Assembly: GCF_900187035.1 (NCBI RefSeq)
Contig: NZ_LT906446.1
Location: 372,001 to 436,000 of the forward strand
Reading direction: 5' to 3'
DNA: 64,000 nucleotides
DNA from: Megamonas hypermegale
GTDB lineage: Bacteria > Bacillota > Negativicutes > Selenomonadales > Selenomonadaceae
Shown here: positions 16,675 to 26,197 of the stretch, piece by piece
Numbering within the stretch: position 1 is the first letter of the stretch
Layout: the number at the start of each line of letters is the position of its first letter
The notes under the pieces: model-generated
Databases searched by the model: none
Seen by the model: the letters and a program-made list of their open reading frames with translations, nothing else
Told to the model about the DNA's origin: nothing
Translations under genes and position numbers: made by a program

Positions 16675-17808
16675 ATGTCCTCTCGTGAACAATTACAACA
16701 AGCAAAACGCATAATTGTCAAAGTGGGTACTAGTACTTTAAATTATGCTACAGGTAAATTAAATATTGAAAAAATCGAATTACTTGTCCGTGAACTATCT
16801 GATTTGGCAAACCAAGGACGAGAAATCATCTTAGTATCATCAGGAGCTGTCGGTGCTGGTCTTGAACGCATGAAGATGAAAGAGCGTCCAAAGACAATTC
16901 CAGAAAAACAGGCACTAGCAGCCGTAGGTCAAGGCATATTGATGCATTTATATGAAAAACTATTTGCTGAATACGGTCAGACAGTAGCACAGGTATTGTT
17001 GACAAAGGAAAATTCTCGACAATATTCGCAATTTATTAACTCGCGTAATGCACTATTGACACTTTTAAATATGGGTGTTATACCTATTATCAATGAAAAT
17101 GACGCCGTTGCTGTCGATGAATTAAAAATAGGTGACAATGATACTTTATCAGCTACAGTAGCGACACTTGTCGATGCTGATACACTTATAATTCTTTCAG
17201 ATATAGATGGGCTTTACACGGCAAATCCAGCAAAGGACAAAAATGCGCGCCTTCTCGATGAAGTGACTCATATTACAGCTGAAATTGAAAAAATGGCTGG
17301 TGGTGCAGGTACTTCGATGGGAACTGGGGGCATGAGTACAAAAATAAAAGCAGCTAAAATTGCTGTAAATTCAGGTACTACAATGGTGATTGCTTCGGGA
17401 GCACAACGCAATATTTTGCGTCGTTTGCTTTCAGGTGAAGTATTAGGTACGATTTTTCCAGCGAAAGAAGTTCATCTTAAACGTCGTAAATCATGGTTAG
17501 CTTTTGGTAAACCAATATCTGGTGATATTATTATTGATGAAGGTTGTAAAAAAGCTGTATTAGCAGGTTCAAGTTTATTGGCGGTAGGTGTAAAAGCTGT
17601 CAGTGGCAACTTTGATATCGGAAATACAGTGCGTATTATAACTGAAGATGGTAGTGAAATTGCCCGCGGTAGTGTAAATTATTCATCAGTAGCAATACAA
17701 ACAATAAAAGGTCATCATACAAGCGAATTTAAAACACTTCTGGTTAATGCAAATTATCCACTTTCAGAAGAAGTTGTTCATCGTGATAATATGGTTATTA
17801 TGATTTAA
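16675..17808 (+). CDS. proB: Glutamate 5-kinase
   Basis: A 377-residue enzyme with an amino-acid-kinase domain (VKVGTSTLNYATGKL, VSSGAVGAGLERM, INENDAVAV, GMSTKIKAAKIA) and a C-terminal PUA domain from about residue 275. Phosphorylates glutamate, the first step of proline synthesis. ATG at 16675 with GAGGAA upstream. Followed by proA after 21 bases; proC is distant at 59.6 kb. Confidence 0.95.
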   Translation: MSSREQLQQAKRIIVKVGTSTLNYATGKLNIEKIELLVRELSDLANQGREIILVSSGAVGAGLERMKMKERPKTIPEKQALAAVGQGILMHLYEKLFAEYGQTVAQVLLTKENSRQYSQFINSRNALLTLLNMGVIPIINENDAVAVDELKIGDNDTLSATVATLVDADTLIILSDIDGLYTANPAKDKNARLLDEVTHITAEIEKMAGGAGTSMGTGGMSTKIKAAKIAVNSGTTMVIASGAQRNILRRLLSGEVLGTIFPAKEVHLKRRKSWLAFGKPISGDIIIDEGCKKAVLAGSSLLAVGVKAVSGNFDIGNTVRIITEDGSEIARGSVNYSSVAIQTIKGHHTSEFKTLLVNANYPLSEEVVHRDNMVIMI

Positions 17809-17829
17809 TTTGTTAATGAAGGTGATTTT

Positions 17830-19089
17830 ATGGATTTAGATATTAATACAATCGTTACAGAGCAGGCAAAAGCCGCTAAAAAAGCTTCTAAAAAATTAGC
17901 ATTGCTTTCTTCTGCTGAAAAAAATAAAGCACTTTATGCCATGGCTCATGCACTAGAAACAAAAACACCAATAATCTTAAAAGCTAATATGCTTGACATG
18001 GAAGATGGTCGTCAAAAAGGATTATCCGCTGCCATGTTAGATAGATTGCTTTTAACAACGGAACGTATTGCTCAAATGGCAGATGGACTGCGCCAAATAG
18101 CAAGTCTTGATGACCCTATTGGCAATGGTATAATGTCACATCGTCGTCCTAATGGGCTTGATATACGTTGTATTCGCGTGCCACTTGGATTAATTGGCAT
18201 TATTTATGAAGCAAGACCGAATGTTACAGCTGATGCTATTGGTCTTTGCTTAAAATCTGGCAATGCTGTTATTTTGCGTGGTGGTTCGGAAGCAATAAAA
18301 TCGAATACTATTTTAGCGTCAATCTTAGCAGAAGCAGCACATAGTGCTGGAATTCCAGAAGGTGCTGTTCAATTTGTAAAAATCACTGACCACAGTGCAG
18401 TTGATGTGATGATGCGTTTAAACAAATATATTGATGTTATAATTCCACGTGGCGGAGCAGGCTTAATAAAAAGAGTTGTAGAAAATAGTATAGTGCCTGT
18501 TATTGAAACAGGTGTTGGTATTTGTCATATTTATGTAGATGATAAGGCAAATATGGATATGGCAACTAAAATCATCATCAATGCAAAAACTACTCGTCCT
18601 GCTGTTTGTAATGCTGTTGAAACGGTATTAATTCATCAGGGTATAGCAAATGAATTTCTTCCATTATTATGTGAAAAATTAAAATCGTATAAAGTGGAAA
18701 TTCGCGGTTGTGAAAAATGCTGTCAAATTTGTCCAGATTTAAAATTAGCTACAGATGAAGATTGGGCAACAGAATATGGCGATTTAATTCTTTCAGTAAA
18801 AATTGTTACAGATATGGATGAAGCAATTGACCATATTAATAATTTTGGCAGTGGTCATTCAGAAGCAATTATCACAGATTGCTATACAAATGCATTGAAA
18901 TTCCAAAAAAATGTAGATGCAGCCGCAGTTTATGTAAATGCCTCTACTCGTTTTACTGATGGCAATGAATTTGGTTTTGGTGCAGAAATTGGCATAAGTA
19001 CCCAAAAATTACATGCTAGAGGACCAATGGGACTTGAAGCACTTACTACTATGAAATATTTAATCTATGGTGAAGGTCAAGTCCGTTGA
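17830..19089 (+). CDS. proA: Glutamate-5-semialdehyde dehydrogenase (gamma-glutamyl phosphate reductase)
   Basis: A 419-residue NADPH-dependent reductase. Conserved segments: RVPLGLIGIIYEARPNVTAD, KSGNAVILRGGSEA, IPRGGAGLI, and the catalytic cysteine in RPAVCNAVET. Second step of proline synthesis after ProB. ATG at 17830 with AAGGTGA upstream. The stop TGA (19087-19089) overlaps the TTG of a small downstream membrane protein. Confidence 0.95.
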   Translation: MDLDINTIVTEQAKAAKKASKKLALLSSAEKNKALYAMAHALETKTPIILKANMLDMEDGRQKGLSAAMLDRLLLTTERIAQMADGLRQIASLDDPIGNGIMSHRRPNGLDIRCIRVPLGLIGIIYEARPNVTADAIGLCLKSGNAVILRGGSEAIKSNTILASILAEAAHSAGIPEGAVQFVKITDHSAVDVMMRLNKYIDVIIPRGGAGLIKRVVENSIVPVIETGVGICHIYVDDKANMDMATKIIINAKTTRPAVCNAVETVLIHQGIANEFLPLLCEKLKSYKVEIRGCEKCCQICPDLKLATDEDWATEYGDLILSVKIVTDMDEAIDHINNFGSGHSEAIITDCYTNALKFQKNVDAAAVYVNASTRFTDGNEFGFGAEIGISTQKLHARGPMGLEALTTMKYLIYGEGQVR

Positions 19090-19235
19090 AATTTCGTTCC
19101 TATTTAAGATTATTTAAAGATTATTATGCTACACCTAAGGGTAGACATGATATTAATGATTATTTAAGAGCTTTTTTATTGTTTATTATCGTGTCTACTA
19201 TAGCTGCATTGATTTTACTATATTTTGTTTTATAA
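19086..19235 (+). CDS. Small membrane protein (49 residues), unknown function
   Basis: TTG at 19086 overlaps the proA stop; GAAGG at about 19073 could serve as ribosome binding site. The frame encodes an N-terminal amphipathic basic part (KFRSYLRLFKDYYATPKGRH) and a C-terminal membrane helix (AFLLFIIVSTIAALILLYFV), then TAA. The sharp hydrophilic/hydrophobic split and tight spacing between proA and nadD suggest a real small gene, but only conservation in relatives can prove it. Confidence 0.5.
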   Translation: MKFRSYLRLFKDYYATPKGRHDINDYLRAFLLFIIVSTIAALILLYFVL

Positions 19236-19260
19236 TATTTTATAATATATGGAGTAAGAT

Positions 19261-19851
19261 ATGAAAAAAATCGGTATTATGGGTGGCACTTTTGACCCTA
19301 TTCACGTAGGGCATTTGATGATAGCTGAAGCGGTATGGGATGAATATAATTTAGAAAAGGTCATATTCATTCCATCGGCCAATCCGCCGCATAAGCATGA
19401 TGTGCTGACTTCAGCTAAACATCGTTTTAATATGACATTGCTTGCCACATGTTCTAATCCACATTTTGAAGTATCAACCATTGAAATGGATAGAGTTGGT
19501 CCATCGTATACTATTGATACTATAAAAGCTTTGAAAAAAATGTATGGCGATGATACAGATTTTTACTTTATCATTGGAGCTGATTGTATTCACGAATTGC
19601 CTACTTGGCACAAGATTGATGAACTTTTAAAAATCTGTAAATTTATCGCGACTAAACGACCAAGTTATGAATTTGATTTAAGTATTATTGAAAAAGAATT
19701 CAGTGATTATAATATTCAATTATTGGAAACACCAGAGCTGGAAATTTCTTCTACAGATATTCGACAGCGTATAAAAAAAGGCTATTCTATCCAGTACATA
19801 ACCACCGAACAAGTTCAACAATATATTCGTAAAGAAGAGCTTTATTTATAA
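19261..19851 (+). CDS. nadD: Nicotinate-nucleotide adenylyltransferase
   Basis: A 196-residue nucleotidyltransferase of NAD synthesis. Signature GGTFDPIHVGHL at the N-terminus, IPSANPPHK, and the C-terminal SSTDIRQRI motif. ATG at 19261 with GGAG upstream. In many relatives yqeK follows directly; here yqeK is at 41.5 kb. Confidence 0.95.
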   Translation: MKKIGIMGGTFDPIHVGHLMIAEAVWDEYNLEKVIFIPSANPPHKHDVLTSAKHRFNMTLLATCSNPHFEVSTIEMDRVGPSYTIDTIKALKKMYGDDTDFYFIIGADCIHELPTWHKIDELLKICKFIATKRPSYEFDLSIIEKEFSDYNIQLLETPELEISSTDIRQRIKKGYSIQYITTEQVQQYIRKEELYL

Positions 19852-19997
19852 ACTGGCTTATTGTATAATTGTTTGTAAAGTTATTAGGCATACTGCAATA
19901 TTTTAATATTTGTTAGTATGAATAATATTTATTAATATAATCACCGGCTTCAAAACCGGAAATATATGTCATATTTAGATAAAAGAAGGAGAACATA

Positions 19998-20993
19998 ATG
20001 TTAGGGGATTTATTACGCAAAACGCGTGAACAAAAAAATTTATCATTAGAAGATGCTGAAAAAGGGACTAATATCCGCAAATTATATATCAAAGCCATCG
20101 AAGATGGAAATTATGACAAACTTCCGGGTGAAGTTTTCTTAAAAGGCTTTATGAAAACTTATGCTAAGTTCTTAGGATTAGATGGACAGAAAATCATTGA
20201 ACAGTATAAAGCAGAAAAAAGTGGTGTAAAGCTTTTGCCTAATAATGATGAAAAAACTATTGAGGCAGAACCAAGTCAACCAACTGAAAAAACAACAGTT
20301 GAAGCTGATTTGAAAAAAGAAGAAAAAGTAGAAAAACAACCAGAAAAAGCAACTGCTGATAAACCAGCTACAAAACCTGTTCCAAATATTGATAATTTCA
20401 ATGAAAGCAAAAAATATTTGGAAACAAAGAATTCTAGTGGCAGCAAGAAAAATGTTTTTATCATCGTTATTATCATTATTCTCATTATTGTTGGTGCTGT
20501 TGCTTTCTTATCTAATCAAGGTTCTGATAGTCAACCAGCAGCGGATACTCAGCCAACAACAGAACAGACTCAGCCACAGCAACAACAAGCACAGCAGCCA
20601 GCACCTGCACCAGCTCCTGTAAGTGGTAGCGATGTCACTGCAACATTTAGTCAAGATTGCTGGACTGAAGTAAAAGTAGATGGTAATACAGTATTGTCTG
20701 AAACAGTTAAAGCTGGTTCATCTTTGAATTGGAAAGGTAATAATCAAGTTGAAGTAACTGTTGGTAATGCCGGCGCTGTTGATATTACTTTCAATGGTCA
20801 GCCACAAGGCAAAATGGGTGATGTTGGTGCAGTTGTAACAAAAGCATTTGTAGCACCAAATGCACAACCACAACAGCCACAGCAACAACAACAGCAAGCT
20901 CAAGCACCTGCTCCAGCACAACAACAGGCAGCACAGCCTGCACCAGCTGCTAATGCTCAGCCTCAACAAGCAGCTCAGCCACAACAAAAATAA
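19998..20993 (+). CDS. rodZ: RodZ-like cytoskeletal membrane protein
   Basis: A 331-residue protein: N-terminal helix-turn-helix (LLRKTREQKNLSLEDAEKGT ... YIKAIEDGNYDKLPG, residues 1-75), acidic/proline linker, one membrane helix near 150-171, then a DUF4115-type beta domain (~210-285) and a Gln/Pro/Ala-rich tail. RodZ links MreB filaments to the membrane and cell-wall synthesis. The low-complexity repeats around the DUF4115 domain (CAACAA/CAGCAG) are prone to slippage. AAGGAG precedes ATG 19998. A small GC hairpin (ACCGG/CCGGA near 19944-19959) lies upstream. Confidence 0.85.
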   Translation: MLGDLLRKTREQKNLSLEDAEKGTNIRKLYIKAIEDGNYDKLPGEVFLKGFMKTYAKFLGLDGQKIIEQYKAEKSGVKLLPNNDEKTIEAEPSQPTEKTTVEADLKKEEKVEKQPEKATADKPATKPVPNIDNFNESKKYLETKNSSGSKKNVFIIVIIIILIIVGAVAFLSNQGSDSQPAADTQPTTEQTQPQQQQAQQPAPAPAPVSGSDVTATFSQDCWTEVKVDGNTVLSETVKAGSSLNWKGNNQVEVTVGNAGAVDITFNGQPQGKMGDVGAVVTKAFVAPNAQPQQPQQQQQQAQAPAPAQQQAAQPAPAANAQPQQAAQPQQK

Positions 20994-21023
20994 TAATTTA
21001 TGAATTAGAAGGTGAATGATTTT

Positions 21024-21491
21024 ATGAAATGTCCATTCTGTGCAGCTCCCGACAGCCGTGTAGTAGATTCTCGTACTATTGATGATGGTAATTCTATAAG
21101 ACGACGCCGTGAATGTACAGTTTGCGGCAAACGGTTCACCACCTATGAAGCTGTTGAAAAAGTGCCTTTAATGGTTATAAAAAATGATGGCCGTCGCGCT
21201 GTCTTTGATAAAGAAAAATTATTAAAAGGCATTATTCGTTCTTGTTATAAAAGAGATATTCCTGCGGAAAAGATAATAAAATTAGCTGATGAAATTGAAA
21301 AAGAACTCAGAAATATGATGAAGCATGAAATTTCAAGTAAAACCATTGGCGAAGTTGTTATGAAGTATCTTAAAACTTTTGATAAAGTTGCGTATATCCG
21401 CTTTGCATCTGTTTACCGCAAGTTTTCAGATATTGATAATTTTAAGCAGGAATTAGAAAATCTTAATGCAACTAATAAAGACAAAAGTTAA
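21024..21491 (+). CDS. nrdR: Transcriptional repressor NrdR
   Basis: A 155-residue zinc-ribbon/ATP-cone regulator of ribonucleotide reductase genes. Zn ligands in [12 protein letters not shown] and [10 protein letters not shown]; the ATP-cone is V(I)[21 protein letters not shown] 21024 begins the usual MKCPFC and has AGAAGGTGA upstream; the GTG at 21012 sits in that site. Hairpin terminator follows. Confidence 0.95.
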   Translation: MKCPFCAAPDSRVVDSRTIDDGNSIRRRRECTVCGKRFTTYEAVEKVPLMVIKNDGRRAVFDKEKLLKGIIRSCYKRDIPAEKIIKLADEIEKELRNMMKHEISSKTIGEVVMKYLKTFDKVAYIRFASVYRKFSDIDNFKQELENLNATNKDKS

Positions 21492-21496
21492 ATTAA

Positions 21497-21520
21497 AGGC
21501 TCACTTCGGTGAGCTTTTTT
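21497..21520 (+). terminator. Intrinsic terminator after nrdR
   Basis: GCTCAC (21499-21504), TTCG tetraloop, GTGAGC (21509-21514), then TTTTTT. Confidence 0.9.
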
Positions 21521-21554
21521 CTTATTAAATAATATTATTGGAGGAACATATTTT

Positions 21555-23282
21555 TTGACTTGGAAATTAAAACAGAACTTACAAAAAATATTAGAAACTG
21601 AACAGGGTTATTATCTTTTTCCACAAGGCGCACGTACACCATTTGCGCTTTTATATCCAAATTCATATTTTGTCGGTATGTCTAATCTCGGTTTTCATAT
21701 AATTTATGAACAGATAAATAAACGCACAGATAGTGCTTGTGAACGCTTTTTCTTGCCGGATAAGACTGATTTAGTAGAATATGAACGAACTGATACGCCA
21801 CTTATGAGCATTGAAAATCAAATACCATTGTATGAATTTCCATTGATTGGTTTTGCTATTTCCTTTGAAATGGATTATTTTAATGTGCTTAAAATGCTCA
21901 GCATGGGCAAAGTGGAACTTTTAGCTGAGAATAGAACGGAAAAAGACCCAATCGTCATTGCTGGTGGCCCATGTTCTACATTTAATCCTGAACCATTATC
22001 TGCATTCATTGATGCGTTTATAATCGGCGAAGGTGAAGAAACGATAAATAGATTTCTTGATGTATATCATCAACCAGAAAATAAAGATTTGTCGCGCGAA
22101 CAATTATTGTTAAAATTAGCACAAATACCTGGTGTTTATGTACCACGTTTTTATGAACACGTATATGATGAAGAAAATAAATTAGTAGCTATTAAAGCAG
22201 ATAGTCGTGTGCCAGCTAAAGTTGTACGCCAATGGATACACAATTTAGATGATTATGAAGCAAAGACAGTCATCACTACACAAAATACGGAATTTAATTT
22301 ATTTTTGATTGAAACTTCACGCGGTTGTGGTCGTCATTGTCGTTTTTGTATGGCTGGATATTGCTTTAGAAAACCGCGTCATCGCAGTTTGGAAAAATTA
22401 ATAAAATTATTGCCTGAAGCGATGAAAATGAATAAAAAAGTGGGACTTATGGGGCCTGCCATTTCTGATTATCCGCAGATAAATGAATTATGTCATGAAA
22501 TTCGCGAATTGAATATGCCGATGTCTGTTGCATCTTTCCGCGCTGATTCTGTAACAGAGGAACTCGTAGAAGCTTTGGCGCAAAGCGGTCAGCGTACATT
22601 GACTTTAGCACCAGAAGCGGGCAGCATAAAAATTCGCAATGTAATTAACAAAGGTATAGAAGAAGAGCATTTATTTAAAGCAATTGAGATGGGAATAAAT
22701 GCAGGTGTAAAAAATTATCGCTTGTATATCATGGTAGGATTGCCAAAAGAAACGCAAGAAGATATTGATGCTATAATAGATATGACAATCCGATTGAAAA
22801 AATACATGGAAGAGCTAGGTTCTAAAGGAACGCTTACACTTAGTATCAATCCATTCATTGCTAAACCGTGCACGCCATTTCAATGGTTGCCTATGGCAGA
22901 TTTAAAACAAACAGAAAAATATTTTAAACAGATAAAGACTTCTTTGAAAAAATATAAAAATATTGAAGTGCAATTTGAGTCTACGAAAGAAACGTATATT
23001 CAAGGCGTTTTAGCGCGTGGCGATAGGAAAGTGGCAAAAGCTTTGCTTCAAGCTCATTTAGATGGAGGCAGTAAAGCATTTAAACGTTCATTGAAACAAC
23101 TTGGCTTAAATGCTGATATGTATTTATACCGCCAGCGTGATAAAGATGAAGTTTTGCCATGGGACAGTTTAGATATGGGCTTTACAAAGGATTATCTTTG
23201 GAAAGAATTAGATATGGCTATGCAAGAAAAGCATACTATACAGTGTTTTGATGGTTGCAAGCGTTGCGGTGTTTGCAAATAA
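21555..23282 (+). CDS. B12-binding-type radical SAM protein (TIGR03960 family)
   Basis: A 575-residue radical-SAM protein. The N-terminal part resembles the B12-binding-like domain of this group (FALLYPNSYFVGMSNLGFHI, AGGPCSTFNPEPLS, IIGEGEE); the cluster motif is RGCGRHCRFCMAGY, followed by LAPEAGS and YIMVGLPKET. It ends with several cysteines (CFDGCKRCGVCK). Function in this family is unassigned; members often sit near rodZ, rplU or ribosome-related genes. TTG start at 21555 with GGAGGAA upstream. Confidence 0.88.
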   Translation: MTWKLKQNLQKILETEQGYYLFPQGARTPFALLYPNSYFVGMSNLGFHIIYEQINKRTDSACERFFLPDKTDLVEYERTDTPLMSIENQIPLYEFPLIGFAISFEMDYFNVLKMLSMGKVELLAENRTEKDPIVIAGGPCSTFNPEPLSAFIDAFIIGEGEETINRFLDVYHQPENKDLSREQLLLKLAQIPGVYVPRFYEHVYDEENKLVAIKADSRVPAKVVRQWIHNLDDYEAKTVITTQNTEFNLFLIETSRGCGRHCRFCMAGYCFRKPRHRSLEKLIKLLPEAMKMNKKVGLMGPAISDYPQINELCHEIRELNMPMSVASFRADSVTEELVEALAQSGQRTLTLAPEAGSIKIRNVINKGIEEEHLFKAIEMGINAGVKNYRLYIMVGLPKETQEDIDAIIDMTIRLKKYMEELGSKGTLTLSINPFIAKPCTPFQWLPMADLKQTEKYFKQIKTSLKKYKNIEVQFESTKETYIQGVLARGDRKVAKALLQAHLDGGSKAFKRSLKQLGLNADMYLYRQRDKDEVLPWDSLDMGFTKDYLWKELDMAMQEKHTIQCFDGCKRCGVCK

Positions 23283-23291
23283 GGAGGAAAT

Positions 23292-24113
23292 ATGTTTTCT
23301 TTATATCATGGTTCAAATAATCTTTGGTATGGCAGATTTTCTGTTTTTCCCGAAGATAAAGTCATTAATGCGATTTCAACTCGTTTTAATGGTACGAGTG
23401 CGGTACCATTTGATGGCTTAAATTTAGCATTACATGTTGACGACAATTCAGAAGATGTCGTAGCAAATCGCAAATTGTTTTGTGAAGGCTTAGGACTTGA
23501 TTTAGCTAAAATGACTACATGCCAGCAAGTTCATGGAAATAATGTTGTTTGTGTAACCGATGAAAATAGCGGTGCTGGCTCTATCAGTTTAGATGATACG
23601 ATAGCAGATACAGATGCACTGATAACAAATTTACCGAATGTAGCATTGACTTTATTTTTTGCCGATTGTACGCCGATTATGCTTTATGACCCAGTGCATA
23701 ATGTAGTAGGGGCAGCGCATGGCGGTTGGCGTGGCACAGAGGGAGAAATATCTTTGCATACTTTGGAATTAATGCAAGAAAAATTTGCTACAAATCCAGC
23801 TGATTGTGTGGCTTCTATTGGACCTAATATCGGCGTATGCTGTTATGAAATAGGCGAAGAAGTTGCTGATAAATTTAAGCGATTATATGGTAAAGACAGC
23901 GATTTGATTTTAAAATGGGATAAAACAGCACAGAAATATCATTTAAATTTACAAAAAGCAAATGCACTCACTTTGCAAAAAGCGGGATTAAAGATGCAAA
24001 ATATTGATATGGCTGATGTTTGCACTGCTTGTAATAGTGAGATTTTCTTCTCTTATCGTGCTGATAGTGGTAAAACTGGCCGTATTGCTTGCACTATAGC
24101 TTTAAAGAAATAA
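23292..24113 (+). CDS. pgeF: Peptidoglycan editing factor PgeF (laccase-domain, YfiH)
   Basis: A 273-residue Cu/Zn-oxidoreductase-fold protein. Metal and active-site residues appear in QQVHGNNV, FADCTPIMLYD, GAAHGGWRGT and IGPNIGVCCYEIG. In E. coli this family removes mis-incorporated amino acids from peptidoglycan precursors; older annotation calls it polyphenol oxidase. ATG 23292 with AAGGAGG nine bases after the previous stop. Confidence 0.92.
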   Translation: MFSLYHGSNNLWYGRFSVFPEDKVINAISTRFNGTSAVPFDGLNLALHVDDNSEDVVANRKLFCEGLGLDLAKMTTCQQVHGNNVVCVTDENSGAGSISLDDTIADTDALITNLPNVALTLFFADCTPIMLYDPVHNVVGAAHGGWRGTEGEISLHTLELMQEKFATNPADCVASIGPNIGVCCYEIGEEVADKFKRLYGKDSDLILKWDKTAQKYHLNLQKANALTLQKAGLKMQNIDMADVCTACNSEIFFSYRADSGKTGRIACTIALKK

Positions 24114-24199
24114 TTTAATAAAATTTTTATAGCTATGGATAAATTTTGCTAAATATTATATTATAAAATAGACTATAAGTTCAGGAGATGACCTCCATT

Positions 24200-24889
24200 A
24201 TGATAGTGGAAAATTTAAAAACCGTACAAAATAATATTCAAGAAAGTATAAAGAAACGTCACAATATCATCAGTCAAGAAGTTCAACTCGTTGCAGTTAC
24301 TAAAAATCATGATGTAGAAGCTATGCGCGAAGCTATTGATGCAGGTGCTGTTGTCATCGGTGAAAACCGCGTGCAGGAAGCACAAAAAAAATATGAAACA
24401 TTAGACCGCGATGTAACATGGCATCTAATTGGTCATTTGCAGACAAATAAAGTAAAACACGCTGTAAAGATTTTTGATATGATAGAGTCTGTAGATAGCG
24501 TAAAATTAGCTGAAGCAATCAATAAAGAAGCTATGAAACTTGGCAAAGTTCAAAAAATACTTGTTCAAGTAAATCTTGTAAAAGAAGCTTCTAAAACAGG
24601 TGTTTATCTTGAAGATTTAGATGAACTCTTAAAGAGCATTGATACTATGGAAAATTTAAAACTCATGGGACTTATGTTTATCGCTCCAATCGTAGAAAAT
24701 CTAGAAGATGTTCGTCCTATGTTCAATCAAATGTATCAGTTATTTACTAAGGTGCAAAAAATACCATTTAAAAATGCTGATATAAAATATTTATCCATGG
24801 GCATGACGCATGATTATCAAATAGCCATTGAAGAAGGTGCAAATATCGTGCGCGTTGGCACTGCTATTTTTGGACCTCGTCAATATTAA
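24200..24889 (+). CDS. yggS: YggS/PROSC family PLP homeostasis protein
   Basis: A 229-residue single-domain PLP-binding TIM-barrel protein. Conserved: VAVTKNHDVE (PLP lysine), IGENRVQEAQ, WHLIGHLQTNK, LMGLMFIAP, LSMGMTHDYQIAIEEGANIV. Acts in intracellular PLP balance and lies next to sepF as usual in Firmicutes. ATG at 24200 is chosen because AGGAG (24183-24187) abuts the other in-frame ATG at 24188. Confidence 0.93.
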   Translation: MIVENLKTVQNNIQESIKKRHNIISQEVQLVAVTKNHDVEAMREAIDAGAVVIGENRVQEAQKKYETLDRDVTWHLIGHLQTNKVKHAVKIFDMIESVDSVKLAEAINKEAMKLGKVQKILVQVNLVKEASKTGVYLEDLDELLKSIDTMENLKLMGLMFIAPIVENLEDVRPMFNQMYQLFTKVQKIPFKNADIKYLSMGMTHDYQIAIEEGANIVRVGTAIFGPRQY

Positions 24890-24916
24890 TTCATTAATTA
24901 ATAAGGAGTTTTTAAA

Positions 24917-25363
24917 ATGAGTATTGTAGATAAAATTCGCAACAAAATGGGTGCAAATCAGGATACTGAGGAGTATGTAGAAGAGCCAGCAGCTCCTGTA
25001 CAGGAAGAAGAACCAGAAGAAAATCGTCAGCAAGCTGATAATGTAGTGGATTTTAAAAATAAAGCTAAAACAGCTAGTCAGATGAAAGTAATGGTAATTG
25101 AACCTGTTTCTTTTGATGATGCCCAGCAAGTAGCTGACCATATTAGAAATCATAAACCAGTCGTTGTAAATTTTGAAAATACAAATGGTGATATTGCTAA
25201 ACGTATTATTGATTTTATCAGTGGTACAACATACGCTTTATCAGGTGATATTAAAAAAGTTGGCAAAAATGTATTCATGTGCGCACCTGATAATGTTAGT
25301 GTAAATTTCTCAGAAGAAACGAAAAAACAACCGCAAAACACCACTATGCCGTGGGAAGATTAA
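24917..25363 (+). CDS. sepF: Cell division protein SepF
   Basis: A 148-residue protein: short membrane-binding amphipathic N-terminus (MSIVDKIRNKMG), acidic linker, and a C-terminal SepF core (VVVNFENTNGDIAKRIIDFI, SGTTYALSG, FMCAPDNV). SepF anchors FtsZ and organises the septum. RBS AAGGAG. Part of the yggS-sepF-ylmH-lspA-rluD-pyrR run. Confidence 0.95.
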   Translation: MSIVDKIRNKMGANQDTEEYVEEPAAPVQEEEPEENRQQADNVVDFKNKAKTASQMKVMVIEPVSFDDAQQVADHIRNHKPVVVNFENTNGDIAKRIIDFISGTTYALSGDIKKVGKNVFMCAPDNVSVNFSEETKKQPQNTTMPWED

Positions 25364-25399
25364 TTATACAACAATAAAATAAAGGAATGATTAGACATA

Positions 25400-26185
25400 A
25401 TGGCTGACCGTGAAAAAATAATTCGTTTTTATAAAGGAACAGAAGGCGAAGAAATCGTCATAAGATTGGTTGATGCTATTGAAGCCGTTAATAAAACGCG
25501 CAAATTCCGTATTACTGACTTTTTAGACCCTTACGGCTGTGAAATAGCAGAAACTGTTGCTGCTCATTATGAAAATATATCCGTTAATTTCAATGGTGGC
25601 TATATGGGAGCTGAAAGACAATGTGCCTGCTTTGTTCATGATGATTTCATGGGAAAAGTATCTTATCCTATAGCCGTTGTAAAAGCTGTATGGAATGATA
25701 AATTTTATCGTCTGTCACATCGTGATGTGCTTGGAGCATTGATGGGGCTTGGTATAAAGCGCAGCCAAATCGGCGATTTGCTTATAACACTTGGCAGTGT
25801 AAAAATCATTTGCACTGAAAAATTAGCAGATTTTATTTTGCAGAATTTGACTCAAATCGGTGCAGCAAATGTGAGCTGTGAAATGGATAGCCTTGATTCA
25901 ATTGCACCAAGAGAAGAGCGTTGCAAAGAGATAACTGCTACCGTTGCATCACTTCGCATTGACTCCATCTCCGCTGCTGGGTTTGGTTCTTCACGCAGTA
26001 AAATGGCAACTAATATCGATACAGATAAATTGAAATTGAATTGGCAGTCAGTGAAAAATGCTTCGCAAACTGTAAAAGAAGGAGATGTCATTTCCATAAG
26101 AGGTCGCGGCCGTTTGGAAGTTGCAGAAATTCGTGGCAAGACGAAAAAAGGACGCACTGTAGTTTTATTAAAACGTTATATCTAA
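25400..26185 (+). CDS. ylmH: YlmH family S4-domain RNA-binding protein
   Basis: A 261-residue protein with the YlmH N-terminal region (FLDPYGCEIAETVA, then FNGGYMGAERQCA), the middle HRDVLGALMGLGIKRSQIGD, and a C-terminal S4 domain (VKNASQTVKEGDVISIRGRG). Linked to division and to release of obstructed nascent chains in Bacillus. Complete length. Confidence 0.93.
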   Translation: MADREKIIRFYKGTEGEEIVIRLVDAIEAVNKTRKFRITDFLDPYGCEIAETVAAHYENISVNFNGGYMGAERQCACFVHDDFMGKVSYPIAVVKAVWNDKFYRLSHRDVLGALMGLGIKRSQIGDLLITLGSVKIICTEKLADFILQNLTQIGAANVSCEMDSLDSIAPREERCKEITATVASLRIDSISAAGFGSSRSKMATNIDTDKLKLNWQSVKNASQTVKEGDVISIRGRGRLEVAEIRGKTKKGRTVVLLKRYI

Positions 26186-26197
26186 GAGGGACACATT

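Noticed and set aside
20520-20990. CAA/CAG-rich stretches in rodZ as tandem repeats or CRISPR-like array
   Set aside because: They are low-complexity Gln/Pro/Ala codons in frame, without regular spacer structure.
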